Assembly (NCBI GenBank): GCA_001599915.1
Contig: BCIG01000002.1
Location: 558,001 to 622,000, forward strand
Direction of reading: 5' to 3'
Length of the DNA stretch: 64,000 bases
Origin: Symbiotaphrina buchneri
Taxonomy: Eukaryota > Ascomycota > Symbiotaphrinales > Symbiotaphrinaceae
In this document: piece after piece, positions 23,332-34,642 of the stretch
Position numbering within the stretch: position 1 is the stretch's first letter
Layout: the number at the start of each line of letters is the position of its first letter
Notes under the pieces: model-generated
The model's database searches: none
What the model saw: only the letters and a program-made list of their open reading frames with translations
What the model was told of the DNA's origin: nothing
Program-made: the position numbers and the translations under genes

Positions 23332-24816
23332 CTATCTGACGTCCAATTTCCTGCGCTTATCGCTAGCATAGCGATCGTTATGGGAATCAGGGCTTCGCTT
23401 TCTCCTGTCTGAGCTGTCCCGATAGTGACCTCGGGTGGGCGTCCTTGACCTGGACCTGGAACGTCGTCGAGGAGACGGCGTCCTGCGTCGTCTATGGCTG
23501 GATCGTTCTCCTGCGGAGTCTTCACTACGCTCGCCCTGAGGTATATGGCCTGCATCCCCCCTGCGGAAGTCGTCTTTCGGTCTAGACGGATCTGCTTGAC
23601 CATCTTCCCTTCTTGGCCGTTCCTGACGCCGACCATCGATATTGACGGCATTCGCACCCGTCCGATCCGAGCCCAGGTCAGGCATAAAGCGGTCATCGCC
23701 GGGCCTTCCAAACTGACCACCTCGGGACTTCCTATCATCCAAGACGCCCCATCTACCAGTATCTTCGCTCTTCATGTCTCTGTACTTGGTTCTCCCTTTC
23801 CTTCCTAATCTGGTCATGTCCCGAATTTGCATATATTGCGGCAGTAATTCTCGGTTGGTAACGTCGTCCTGATAACGCGCACCCATGATATCACGTTTGT
23901 CCAGCCCTGCTTCTTGCATGTCGTCTTGAAAGAAAGCCCCCTTGTGGTAATATTTCTGCATATAGGACATTTTGCCCTTGCCCGCTTCCTCTTCCTTCTG
24001 TTTCGCCAGAAATTCTCTGTCCTCGGCCTCTCTCTCCTCTTGCGTCAAGTTTCGGCGCCTCTCGATTTCTTCTCTCTCCTTCTCGGCTTGCTCTATTGCC
24101 TCTCTGTCACGCTTGATTCGCTTTAGCTCGCGCACCTTCCAAGCAGCACGTTCTGCCTCTGGGTCAAGCCCATCGGTATCGTCAACCTGATCGACGTCGC
24201 CAGTTTCGTCGTCATCCCAGTACTTCTTTCCGGCTGCCTTTGCGGCAGCATCCTTCTCTAGCTGTTCTCGTATGAGTTCATCCTGCTTTGCTTTCCTCCG
24301 CGCCTCTTCTTCTTGTATTTTTCGCTCTTCAGCGTTCGGATCATACCCTATGGCAGAGCCGTTCCGCTTATCCTTTTTGATGAAAGTCGGCCGCATTAGC
24401 ACACGCGGCGCTTCTTCTTCACTACTGCTCTCTTCTTCTTCGCTCTCGTCCTCATCTTCCTCGTCGTCGTCTTCCTGGCCGCCAGAGGCATCTTCTTCCT
24501 CGCTCTCTTCCGTCACGAAACCTTCTTCCTCCTTTTCGCGAGCGGCTTTCTCGGCCGCGAGTCTTTTCGCTTCCTGCTGCGCTGCTTGTCGACTTCGCTC
24601 TGCAAGATCGACGTTTTTCAGATTGCTTGTTATCCTAGCCGCATCGGAAGGAAAAGAAGTTGCTTTGGGGGCAGGGGCGGTAGGAGCTTTCTCATTTTCA
24701 GATGCTTCGCCTTCTGACGATTCTTCATCGGACGATGATGCCTCTTGGGCAATGGGCTTTCCCGGCCTATACCGAGCCGGACGCACCGGGTTTGCGGTCA
24801 TGCGTTTGGGAGGCAT
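23332..24816 (-). CDS. MFAP1: Spliceosomal protein MFAP1
   Basis: One uninterrupted frame of 494 aa starting MPPKRMTANP. The N-terminal half is strongly acidic and charged (EESEEEDASGG, then long E/D/K helices such as ERRRNLTQEEREAEDREF). The conserved MFAP1 block follows: MSYMQKYYHKGAFFQDD, DIMGARYQDDVTNRELLP, LGRKGRTKYRDMKSEDTG. In other eukaryotes MFAP1 (Spp381-related) is a component of the activating B spliceosome, contacting Prp38 and Brr2-region proteins in the nucleus. The C-terminal 120 residues are an Arg/Ser-rich tail (RRRTPSPRRRSRSRSRTPTR), longer than in animals. The frame is open for 78 more codons upstream of the chosen ATG, but those residues look like translated 5' UTR. Confidence 0.92.
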   Translation of the reverse strand: MPPKRMTANPVRPARYRPGKPIAQEASSSDEESSEGEASENEKAPTAPAPKATSFPSDAARITSNLKNVDLAERSRQAAQQEAKRLAAEKAAREKEEEGFVTEESEEEDASGGQEDDDEEDEDESEEEESSSEEEAPRVLMRPTFIKKDKRNGSAIGYDPNAEERKIQEEEARRKAKQDELIREQLEKDAAAKAAGKKYWDDDETGDVDQVDDTDGLDPEAERAAWKVRELKRIKRDREAIEQAEKEREEIERRRNLTQEEREAEDREFLAKQKEEEAGKGKMSYMQKYYHKGAFFQDDMQEAGLDKRDIMGARYQDDVTNRELLPQYMQIRDMTRLGRKGRTKYRDMKSEDTGRWGVLDDRKSRGGQFGRPGDDRFMPDLGSDRTGANAVNIDGRRQERPRREDGQADPSRPKDDFRRGDAGHIPQGERSEDSAGERSSHRRRRTPSPRRRSRSRSRTPTRGHYRDSSDRRKRSPDSHNDRYASDKRRKLDVR

Positions 24817-25929
24817 GGCGGTGGAGGGGAATGTAGATTGTGGATGTCGAACGACGCAGAGAGGCGCAATGCTGTAGAGGGGGATGCCCTGTCCTAATAG
24901 TTCAGAATAACTGGTATGATTCAACAAACTGGTATCCCGGCGAGGCACTCTGCGGGCCTCTTCATACTGGTGACATGACGCTATTAAATATTGAACATCG
25001 TAAGGTAGTAGCTGCGTAGGAAAGCGCCTTGCACTGACGATGCCCAACAACTAGGTCGGCGATGTTTGACTCGTTTGTTTGACATGAAAACACGGCGAGG
25101 TCGATGGACCGAGCTGCCGGTGGAAGCGCAAAGTAGGTACCTAAGGTAAGGCAGAACGCGGGATGTACCTGTTACACTTAGCCTCACCAAGTAGCTTAGG
25201 CCTGCCTTGTACACTCTCACCTTACTCGTAAAAAGTCGGTAGTACGGGAGTAGCGCAGAACAAGCGACTGTATTCCCGCTGACTTACCCGGCGCTCGCTT
25301 CGACTATATAAAGGCCGTCTCCCCCCGACCCCTCTGAGAAAGATCATACTTACCTTGTGCCGGCGACCCAGCTCAAGAAGTGGGTTTGCCAAGGTCCGAG
25401 TCCTGCATTGCACAGCGCGGCGACGAGAGCCTTTGAGTATCCTTCGGGGTCCTCAGGCGCGCAATTTTTGATGGCCTTCAATACCTTTTCATTGATGGAC
25501 TCGCCTTGTTGTGAGTCTTCAGAGAAGAGATAACTCCCCTGCCTACCTGATATGTGAAGCGCACATTGCCCTTCCCTTATTCGAAGAGAAGAGTAACGTG
25601 TCCACACGTCGTACCTTGTCCGTCAGCTTGTTTCGCTGAACCAGCTGCCCAAAGTGAGTGGGGCCAGTGGGCAAGGTAAGGTTCGTAGGTAGTTGGACAC
25701 CCGTTCTACTCCGTATAACTCGCCAGGTCCGCAAGCAGGGCTACCGTCTCATGCGACTTTCTCGATCTTTTATGCTGCTCCTTATTGTCTAAGTGCTCGA
25801 TCAAAGATTGGGTGGTAAAAATGCATCGCACATCCTGCAAAACCCCCCAGCTGCCCCAACAGTCCGACACCATAGAACGCCTTCATCAAAGCTAGGCCGA
25901 AAAAGCATCCTCTTGTGGAGGATAAGTCA
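24817..25929. other. Divergent-type gap with TACCTTA motifs and a weak gene candidate
   Basis: Upstream region of MFAP1 and downstream of ALB1. It contains GTAGGTACCTAAGGTAAGGC at 25133-25152 and related motifs near 25670-25695, plus the weak coding candidate at about 25364-25660 described separately. Confidence 0.5.
25364..25660 (-). other. Unrecognised coding candidate (two possible exons)
   Basis: A minus-strand segment from about 25364 to 25546 reads like a real exon: GESINEKVLKAIKNCAPED, then PEGYSKALVAALCNAGLG and PWQTHFLSWVAG, ending at a strong donor (GTAAGTATG). Composition is protein-like with well-spaced Cys, Trp and amphipathic helices. An upstream piece around 25615-25660 (GQLVQRNKLTDK) ends at a GTACGA donor; an acceptor at 25547 could link them, but not in that same frame, so the joint is not settled. 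Start and stop are unknown and the downstream exon could lie anywhere between 25200 and 25330. I do not recognise the family. It may be a genuine small gene, or a relic. Confidence 0.35.
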
Positions 25930-26576
25930 CTACAATATTACATCCTCATCTTCGTCATGGTGTGTAGGAGGTTTTGCTGAGGAGTCGGCGGGTCCCGCGG
26001 GGACGGGCGCGGTTTCGGCTCGAACTTCAGCCTCGAGTTCAACTTCTTCCATCTGGTCCTCCGGCTCGTCCTCCCAATCACTGTCATCATCCCTTCCTTT
26101 GGGATCATGCTCGGTTCCTAGGATCTTGTTGAGATCGTCCCAGTTGGCCTGTAGAAAGTCAAATGCCGTAGTACCAGCTTAGTACCGTGAACATACCCGA
26201 CGGTTTTTAACCACCTTGACTCTTTGTAGACTCTCCGCTACCTTCTTTTCGGTCTTGCCCACCACGTTTTCCGCTTTTTGTATGCCTTTTTCGTGCCGCC
26301 TTCGCTGTTGTTTGGTCATCCGTTTCCCCTTTGTCTTTTTCTTCGAGACCCCAGCCCCCTGGCGAGCGGCTAATACTGAAGGCCTGATGTCCGCGCTGTC
26401 ATCGGGTCTCTTTAAAGAGATTATCGATTTGTCCAGGTCCAGCGACGGAGATGCTTCTCTTCGCGCAGCCCTTGAATGTTTCGATGTAGCTGGATTCCTG
26501 TCAGTGCAGTAGAGGGTAGTCTGAGTGCCCGTGGCCTACAAGCAGAGCTCTTTTTGAGCTTAGCAGTCTTAGCCAT
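25930..26576 (-). CDS. ALB1: Ribosome biogenesis protein Alb1
   Basis: Exons 26540-26576, 26197-26489, 25930-26148 (182 aa). The start MAKTAKLKKSSASTSKHSRAA (read across intron 1) and RREASPSLDLDKS are typical of fungal Alb1, followed by a highly basic core (SKKKTKGKRMTKQQRRRH, KAENVVGKTEKK) and an acidic C-terminal tail (EHDPKGRDDDSDWEDEPE, ending DEDEDVIL). Alb1 is a small shuttling factor that rides on pre-60S particles together with Arx1 and is removed in the cytoplasm. The second intron has donor GTATGT, a TACTAA-like branch and acceptor CTACAG; an alternative acceptor would give a 19-nt intron and is rejected. Identification rests on N-terminus and charge pattern. Confidence 0.8.
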
Positions 26577-26935
26577 CTTATGAGTCCCTCAGTCGACGGC
26601 CGTCGAAAGTATTGATCGCAAAAAGAAGGAGTCAGCGTGTTTTACAGCGCATGTGAAATTGACTTCTCGAGTTCACAAGTTTCGAAGAAATTTACGGTAG
26701 GCGGGATGACCCGCCCACGCAAGTTCCGCCCCGCCCCAGCGAGCCAGTCGCCGGCTTTCTCATTCGCCTGCTGCCCTAACAACTGCCCGGTCTACGTAGT
26801 ATTACTTTGTACTTCGTGGTCTCACTCTTTCTTCACTTCTTACTCCCCCTTCACTGTACGCTTCCGTCCCCGATTCAGGTCTGCCCCCTGGTGCATGGGT
26901 GCTGCGCCCTTGCTATCGGCCACGGATGTCTCATC
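26577..26935. other. Divergent promoter region ALB1 / ubiquitin protease
   Basis: 360 bases between two divergent starts, with CT-rich stretches near 26818-26870. No other gene seen. Confidence 0.5.
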
Positions 26936-29159
26936 ATGAACCCTCATGAGCAGCTCCTACGAGGACTTGCGAATCAACGCGGTCCTTTCTCCAACGAGAC
27001 TGGGATAGGATATCCATATCTAGTCCTAGTGACCTCCTTCGCGATCACGGCCGGTTTATTGTACATTCTGTCCCATCATTTGGATGCCCTTTCCCTCACT
27101 ACATTTCAGAAAGTACTCTGGAGCTGCTTTGTCTACGTTATGCCTTCACGGCTCGTTTTCGCCCTAGACACTGCGTCCACTGGCGAGCCAACTTCAGAGG
27201 ACGGAGCCCAGGATAGGGCTATCTTTGGAAGTCAAACACATAAAGGAGAGGCTTTGAGGAGGATCCTGGGCCTGGACAAAGGGATAGCATCAGGAGTCGG
27301 GCATAGGGCTCGATCACTCTCCGGGGTCAATGTTCTAAGCACGGTCTTGAAAGGTCCGGTGAGCAACAGCCCGCCAGGGCTGGGAAATTGGGACAACTCA
27401 TGCTACCAAAATAGTGTCTTGCAGGTAAGCCTGGTTTACTGGATAGCCTGCAGTCCCCGATGTGCTGATCCGCTTTATTCAGGGCCTGGCGTCGTTGCAT
27501 TCCCTAGACGACTGGCTGCAAGACGCTTTACAGTCCAGACGGGGAACTCCAGATTTACCAACAACCGCCACATTATTGGACTTGATGCATAAGTTGAATG
27601 ATTCATCAAACTCAGGGAAACGGTTTTGGACGCCACCGGAGCTCAAATCGATGAGCAGCTGGCAGCAGCAAGATGCGCAGGAGTACTTTTCCAAAGTCTT
27701 GGACCAGATCGACAAAGAGCTTGGGAAGGCTAGGAACAACCGCACTACCTCAGGCGGTTTGGCCGAAGTGAATATCCTCACGGAGACACCAGGATCTGGT
27801 CGCCAGAGAATGACTTCAGCAAAGCTCAACTTCATGCAACGACCAGAACTGCGAAATCCTTTGGAAGGCTTTCTTGCTCAAAGGGTGGGTTGCACTCGCT
27901 GTGGTTTTGTAGAGGGGCTGTCCCTATACCCTTTCAATTGTTTGACGGTTCCGCTGGGGAAAGATATGTTCTATGATATTAGGGATTGCATAAACGAGTA
28001 TACGGCCCTGGAATTCATTGAAGGCGTCGATTGCGAAAACTGCACTCTGATCAAGATTAAGGGGCAATTAGAACGCCTTTTGAGCGAAGCTGGCTCTGAT
28101 CTCAGCACAGCTGCGGGGGATGCGAATGGCACGCCCAGGGACCGACTGTATGAAGCGGTGTCGTCAAGATTACAGGCGGTGAAAACAGCTTTGGAGGAGC
28201 ATGACTTCTCCGACAGGACCCTATCCAAGCAATGTCAAATTGGTCGAAAACAACGTATGGCCACTACCAAGTCTCGGCAAGCTGTCATTGCTCGCATTCC
28301 ACAGGCACTGGTCATTCACGTTAACCGCAGCTTATTTGATGAAACTACTGGTATTCAAAGGAAAAATTATGCAACGGTGCGGTTTCCCAAAGTGCTTGAC
28401 TTGCAGTCCTGGAGCTTGGGTAACCCACCCGAGTCGATCTCCGGGTCGGAGATCGAGGAATGGCGGGTGGATCCCACCAAGTCCATGCTTTCGACCGACG
28501 ATAATGGGGAAAAGGCGTCTTCCTCGCTGTACGGACTGCGCGCTGTCATTTCGCATTACGGTCGGCACGAGAATGGCCATTATGTGTGCTACAGGAAGCA
28601 CCCATACGGGGGAACTGGAGCGGCTCGGAGCTCCAGCCAGGAGGATCCAAGCGAACGTGAGATATGGTGGAGGATGAGTGACGATGTTGTGACCACGGTC
28701 AGCGATGAGGATGTGCTCGGACAAGGTGGAGTTTTCATGCTTTTCTATGAACGTGTGACCAACGTTTCGGTCCCACCCTCTCGGATGCTCCGGGATCATG
28801 TTCCTATGGAGGAGACTGTCACAGAAGTGCCTCAGACTAAAATTATCTCCGAAGAACCCGAAGATGATTTGGTTCTCTCAGTGAATGGTCCAACGGAACC
28901 AGCAACTGCTGCCGAAGCTCCTTCAGTTCAATTCACTCAGCCCTTAGAAATCTCCGCCGAAGAGAGCAGCAAGCAATTCTCCAACGGGGCCGAGGATAGC
29001 TCACAGCACTTCCCGCTAAACGCCCGACCGGGTGAGGAGGATCAGTCTCGGAAGCCGGCGTCTCGTCAAACGAGGATCACAGGACCTGGCCGTAATACTG
29101 TTCGACAGCGTCCCGGTGATAGGCACTTTTCTGGCATGCCTATGATCGCAGCAATCTGA
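26936..29159 (+). CDS. Membrane-anchored ubiquitin-specific protease (Ubp1-like)
   Basis: Exons 26936-27424 and 27483-29159 (721 aa). A hydrophobic segment near residues 25-70 (YLVLVTSFAITAGLLYILS, then FQKVLWSCFVYVMPSRLVFA) would anchor the protein. The USP catalytic Cys box is GLGNWDNSCYQNSVLQ, split by the intron right after LQ; the His box is ISHYGRHENGHYVCYRKHP and the last box WWRMSDDVVTTVSDEDVL. A zinc-ribbon pair is visible (CTRCGFVEG and CENCTL). The C-terminal 120 residues are acidic and disordered. Function: removal of ubiquitin from membrane-associated substrates, by analogy with yeast Ubp1 or animal USP30; the organelle is not determined. Cys box residues differ from the GNTCYMNS norm but this variant is familiar in ascomycete members. 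Confidence 0.88.
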
Positions 29160-29296
29160 TTCTATAAGGCATATTCATCATTATGTCTCAAAATTGTGCA
29201 ATGCATAGCGTGGGTGTCATTCAAAAACGGCAAGGTCTGGTGGCGTATATGAACAACTATCTGTTATGGGATGGAGTTACTGGAGTCAATCTTGTC

Positions 29297-29341
<45 letters not shown>

Positions 29342-29562
29342 NCACAGAGGAAGAGGCCAAGCTCGCGGGATTGGAAATTGGAAATAGTACGGGCCGCACA
29401 ACAGAGCTGGGGGCACGAATAGCTAAGGCGGAGCTGCTGGAGTAGCTTGCTGAGTTGGAAACGACTATGGGATTGTGCTCTCGCCATCCTCAAGTCCTTG
29501 ACGCCGTGACCCTGATGTTACGTATTGTACATAATCTTTTACATATCTGCGTAGCCGGACAG
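29160..29562. other. Convergent gap with poly-T run and an N
   Basis: Between two converging stop codons. It holds a T run of 41 bases followed by one undetermined base at 29342. The rest shows no coding signal. Confidence 0.6.
29301..29342. repeat. Homopolymer T(41) followed by N
   Basis: A single uninterrupted run of 41 T residues at 29301-29341, ending in an ambiguous base at 29342. No other homopolymer in the window is close to this length, so an assembly join is likely. Read on the minus strand it is an A-tract about 220 bases past the MPP-alpha stop codon. Confidence 0.9.
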
Positions 29563-31422
29563 CTATCTTCTCCCTAGCTGCCAACGGGCGATGCGCTGCT
29601 GAATCTCCTGCCAGCTGAAGTCCTTGCGCTTATAGCCCTCGTCTTCGCCTTCCTGCAAGACCACAGTAGGTGCTCCGCTGCCATTCCCGGGGTTTTGTAC
29701 CATTCCCCCGACAACCTGGCGCGCCACCCTCCGCAAGTCTTTCACAGTTAGGTCCTCGATCTTGCGACACATCTCCTTTACCCCCACTTTCCTTCCATGG
29801 ACCTGCACTTGCCGCCCAAGGTCTTCCAGCTCAACCATCCGGCTCTCCAGATTCATTAGTAGAGAGCTTCTCAGCTGGTTCTTAGCACGGTTAACTTCGC
29901 CTTCTTGCAGAGCGGAATACCCGGTATCTAAAGTCAAGGCCTGCAACTCGCGGCACATGACCTCGAGCATTTGTGAGATCCTCTGCGGAGAACAACTGGC
30001 GCTTATGCCGAACAAGCCTGAATCGGTGTATGAGTGGTTAAACGCGACGCAACTCTCAACCCAACCATGCTGGTTCAAGACGTTCGTATACAGGCGCGAG
30101 TACATGCCTTTCCCAGGGCCTCCCGCGCTGAAAGAACCACCTCCACCAAGCAGCGTTTGGAGGGTCGCCAGAGCGTAGATGTCATCCGAGGAGATCGGCA
30201 GGGCTTCGAATGTTAAATGAATGTGGGAGAGACGAGGAAGGGCGGGATTTAGCGGCGGTGGGATAGGTGGTAGGGATAGGAAGCCCCCTGTGTAGTGTGA
30301 TGGTGCCGACAGGTCCAAAGTGCCCGTCATAGGGTGTAATCCCGTCACAGCAGCTTGCTGCGGAGCGGAAGTGGAAATGTTTTTGAAGAAAGGTATCTTA
30401 GACAGCAGTCTTGATGACTGCTGGGGCGAGGAAGGAGGTGTTGTGGGGGCTGACGAGGCAAGGGACGCATCCGACTCTCCTGATAATGACGATGTCTCCG
30501 AGCTTGTCCCTGACAGAATCGGTCTTTCTTGCTTCTGCATATCTCCGAAATAGCGCTCGGTCAGCCGCACAGCCTCCTCATGATTGACGCCTGCAAAGGC
30601 AACGACCATCCTCTCAGGCTTGAAAAATTGATCCCGATATGCTTGAACGACAGTCCTGTCGATCTCACCCAGTCTCTCCCTGGGGCATAGTAGCGGGTTC
30701 CCGAGGGTGTTGTCCTTGTATGCAGCCATGTGCACTAGCTCCGGAAGTATGAGCTCAGGCTTTGACCAGATCTCCCCAATCTCATACTCCGCTGTCTCTA
30801 ATTGCTGCTGCACCTCTTCTTCCGTAATAAGGGGGTTCCTGATGGTATCTGCAAGTAGTCCAACGGTCGTAGACACGGCCGAATTAAAGGTTGCGGATTG
30901 ATACATTAACGACTCTCTTGAAGAGGCGCATTGTATGTTTCCACCAAGCATCTCAATCTCTTCGAGCATCTGGTCCGCCGTTCGTGATGTGGTCGACTAG
31001 AGCCAGGAGTTAGTAAAAAGCTTTGCTCATGCGCGCGTGGTTGAACTACCGACCTTGAACGCGAGTCGGTCAATAATGTGGCTTACGCCACGAAGATAGT
31101 CATTTTCATATCTTGACCCGGCATCCATATAAACCCCAATACCGGAAAAATGGCCTGGAAGTGCCTCTGTAGCCACCCTTATGCCATTTGGCAGTCTCGT
31201 AATGTTGTCAAGCTCGGCCGGGTCCTGTTAGACAGCGAAGCCACATCAGCAAGCATTCAGGGCGAGCTGGATTCGAGCAGGGAAGACAAGCCGACCGACC
31301 TTCTCTTGGGGCTCTGAAACTGTAGCGAACGATCTGCCCTTTGTCGCTGCTGTTCTCCGCCAGCACGGATGCCCAGCGGCTTGCGCAAACCGAGCGAGGC
31401 GGAAGCCCGGTGAACGGAGCAT
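29563..31422 (-). CDS. MAS2: Mitochondrial processing peptidase alpha subunit
   Basis: Exons 31300-31422, 31054-31224, 29563-30996 (575 aa). An Arg-rich presequence (MLRSPGFRLARF, then RRTAATKGRSFATV) targets the matrix. The M16 peptidase fold follows: ITRLPNGIRVATEALPGHF, YMDAGSRYENDYLRGVSHI. The HxxEH zinc motif is absent (VSHIIDRLAFKST), as expected for the non-catalytic alpha subunit, while the glycine-rich substrate loop is present (GGGGSFSAGGPGKGMYSRLY). With the beta subunit it removes presequences of imported proteins. A Ser/Pro-rich insert at about residues 265-325 (SETSSLSGESDASLASS) is usual in filamentous fungi. The upstream frame is open but begins with GTG, so the ATG at 31422 is taken. 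The three exons rejoin in phase 0. Confidence 0.95.
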
Positions 31423-32722
31423 GATCAGACTTCGACCATGTAAGGGAGGAATAATTCCACGCCGTATAGTCACACTCTAGTCGCCCGGAGAAGTAGAGAG
31501 TTCTTCTTGGGTTTTTATAGGCAGGAGCGCTTGATGTGAACAGAAATGTAAACGAGAAACTTATCTTGGGCCCATCTGCACCCGCTCGCTCTATATAATA
31601 TTTCTTTTCTCGGCGATGGATGAGGAAACCCAGACGGGGATGGACGGCAGTTAGTCAGCGACTGCAGGGTCCACTTGTGCACCACGAACGAATACCACAC
31701 CAGACACTTCTCGGCCAGATTTCTATCAGATTACCATGTACGATAAGACCGGTAGGATATTGTATGCACTGGTCCTTGCCTTGTCGGAAATCACCTACTA
31801 TCTGGGGCTTTTGATTGGAAAATCCATACATAAGGTATGTTTTCTGACAATTTGATCTGGCATGGGACCACAGCCTCCAGCTGGTATCGGTGGTCTTTGA
31901 TTCCATTCATAGTTATTTTGTGATATCTTCTCGAAATATAAAACACATGCTATATAAGGTGAACTCACATGTATTATGATCCACCGCATTGTACCTTATA
32001 CTCTTGCGCAGGTGGTCCAACCTCGACTCTCCGTTCCCTCGGTACCTTAAGGTAGGTTACCTCATATGCTGTGATCCAGTTCACTTTTTAGATAAAGGTC
32101 AGTCAAGATAGAGCCGCGCCGTGCCGCATCGAGTTAATTGGCGGCAAGTCCTGAATGGCATCGCTTTGCATCATACTCGAACAGTATACTGTACTACCTT
32201 CACTGTGCATGTACGGAGTAGGTACCTCATATACCTCATGAGCACCTGGTGTCGCTGCGCTTTTATATACCTGGTACTTCCACCATCTGCTCTACCGGAC
32301 AATCGTACCCTCACAGCGACCAATCGGCCCAATCCATCTTCCAGCTCGATCCCTCCCTTCATTAAACAAACACCCGCGCTCTCATTACGCTCCAATCCCA
32401 CTCCACCCACTCTTTATCTTCGGGCTGACCAGCTTGACGAGGATGTTCACAGTGAGTAGGTAGGTCGTTTACCTGTCAGAGAGCTCGGCTTTTCAGGCTG
32501 GCCTAAGGTACCTTACCTTACCTACCTACCTTATCCAGGCTGGTCTCGTCCCAGCAAACGCACCAGCCAGCCAGCCCAAACCCTCCCCCGCAAGCGACTC
32601 CGCCCACTCCATCACCTCGAGCTCCTCCGCGTCACTCCATCGCCTTCTGGCTTCGCTGCCAGACACTCCGTTGTGCCAACCTTCGTGTGGACAGGACCTG
32701 GTATCAAGAGACAACGCCCTCT
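31423..32722. other. Divergent promoter region MAS2 / dma1
   Basis: 1.3 kb between divergent starts, with the strongest TACCTTA clusters of the window at 32041-32062 and 32502-32534. Nothing coding is supported. Confidence 0.55.
32502..32534. repeat. TACCTTA/TAAGGTA motif cluster
   Basis: A 33-base run reading CCTAAGGTACCTTACC, then TTACCTACCTACCTTA. It is the densest example of a motif that recurs in several gaps of this window (25133, 32041, 39751, 40151, 49575, 55141, 58873, 58955). It lies about 190 bases upstream of the dma1 start codon. Confidence 0.7.
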
Positions 32723-34642
32723 ATGTCCAGTCAGACGGCATCGTCAGCAAGCTCCCCCACCACTCCTCGCCCGAGTAGGTTGAGGGGGCTGAGCTATCTA
32801 CGCAACTACACCCACAACCACCTCCACTTGCACTCTGATAGCAACGGTTCTGGCACGCAATCGCCCCCACTTTCTCGATCCACGAGCTATCCAGCAGAAC
32901 GGTCACCACGTACACGCCACCAGTCTCCTGCCGTCGTCTCGCCCAGTCCGCAACGCTCCACAGCAGATCTCGTGCCCAACGGCACGTCTCCAGCCAGTCC
33001 CTCCACAACCAGCGGATGGCTGCCCACAGTTGGTGGGCTCAGCGCCCTCTCTAGGGTCGCACCTCAACCGCAGTCTACTTCTACCGGGCCTCCTTCTGCT
33101 GAACTATCCGGCAACGATGCCGCCAACTCTCATCTCGACCCTGCGCCGTCTTCCTCGAATGGTGCCCAGCCACCCCCCGAGCACGCACAAGGTGGAGATG
33201 CTATTCATGATCCAGTACCAGATAATGCAACAATGTCTCGCGATGCTGGAGACCTTGCGTCTTCGAGTGCGCCGACCTCTCGCTCTGATGCCTTCCAAGA
33301 AGAGTCTACCCAAGCACAGGCCCATCCTTCATCTTCATTACCGTCTATTCGCCTGATTGCCCACCAAGACTTCAGATCGGTGCGCCCTTCATTGTCGTTT
33401 CCAGACATCTACCGTACATTACCTCCTGGCTCCTCAACAATACGAGTAGGTCGCTATTCAGAAAGGGAGAGCAACCCTACGAATGCAAGCACGGAACCCT
33501 CCAATGCCCCGGTGGGCTTCAAGTCCAAAGTCGTCAGTCGCAGGCATTGCGAGCTATCTTGTATCGATGGACAGTGGTATATCAAGGATGTCAAGAGCTC
33601 CTCCGGGACATTTTTGAACCATATCCGCCTGAGTCAGCCTAACCAGGAATCAAGGCTATTCCCGCTCAACGATGGGGATATTGTACAACTGGGCATAGAC
33701 TTCCGTGGGGGAGAGGAGATGATTTTTCGTTGCGTGAAAATGAGAGTTGAGTGTAATCGAGGCTGGCAAAAATCACTGAATAGCTTCAAGTAAGTTTCAG
33801 CCTTTTAAGGGTACCTTGATAATGCTGATATCGGGCAGTGTTAGCACCCACAAACGATTGAGAGACCTCGCAAAGAATGCACCGAAGACGGACGGATCGG
33901 CACCAACCTCGGAGTGTGCCATATGCCTGATGTCCATAGCAGTGAGTCTCGGCCATTGTCTCGTGATAGCTACCATGCTCACTCTACACAGCCTTGTCAG
34001 TCTCTTTTCGTCGCGCCTTGCTCCCATGTGTGGCACTACAAGTGTATTCGGCCCATCTTGAACGGTCCTACATGGCCTCAATTCTTATGTCCCAACTGCC
34101 GTTCCCTTACAGATTTGGAAGCAGATGTTGATGATCAGTTCGCGGATGCTGAGTGGGATAAGGAAGAGGCCTTTTCCGGGAACGGGGTAGAGGCCCAAAG
34201 TGCACTTCAGCCGGTCCACGCCGATTCCGAAGCCGCCAATGATGATGAAGTGGATGAGATCGGTAATTACGAAGCACTCGCAACTATGATGGAGGCAACT
34301 GCCTTAACTGAACAGACGGAGCCATCGGACTCTAGTGATGCGGCTGCGCAAACTACTGCTTTGAGAACAGTCTCCGAGCGTCGGGGTTCCGGGAGTGTAA
34401 GATTAGGCCAGAACCGAATACCGCAGAGTGCCGGGGTCGATATAGGTACAGGCACGCCTGATGCCTCGGTCGCAGCAAATGCCGGAGTATCGTCTGACAC
34501 GAGCGCAGATGTTCTGGGAAGGGAAGGGCCCCTGACACCGCGAAACAACGCAGGGCCTTTCGTGTTTGACGGCAGCGCGGGCAGAGCCTCTGGAGTCCAG
34601 CTTCTGAACTTGATGCAGGCGGCCGATGCAGAAACGGAATGA
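32723..34642 (+). CDS. dma1: FHA-RING ubiquitin ligase Dma1
   Basis: Exons 32723-33789, 33839-33941, 33992-34642 (606 aa). A Ser/Pro/Thr-rich N-terminus (about 220 residues) precedes the FHA domain, with STIRVGRYSER, FKSKVVSRRHCELS and VKSSSGTFLNHIRLS (phosphothreonine-binding loops). A C3H2C3-like RING follows: SECAICLMSIA, PCSHVWHYKCI, CPNCRSL. Dma proteins restrain mitotic exit and septation when the spindle is damaged by ubiquitinating septation-network scaffolds at the spindle pole. The RING is split by intron 2, which rejoins IA to PCQSLFVAPC. The C-terminal 180 residues are acidic and low complexity. The frame starts upstream with GTG, so the ATG at 32723 is used. Confidence 0.93.

Noticed and set aside
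24272-24877. Ser-rich open frame of 201 codons on the plus strand
   Set aside because: Antisense shadow of the Glu-rich MFAP1 N-terminus (GAG/GAA read backwards gives Ser/Leu).
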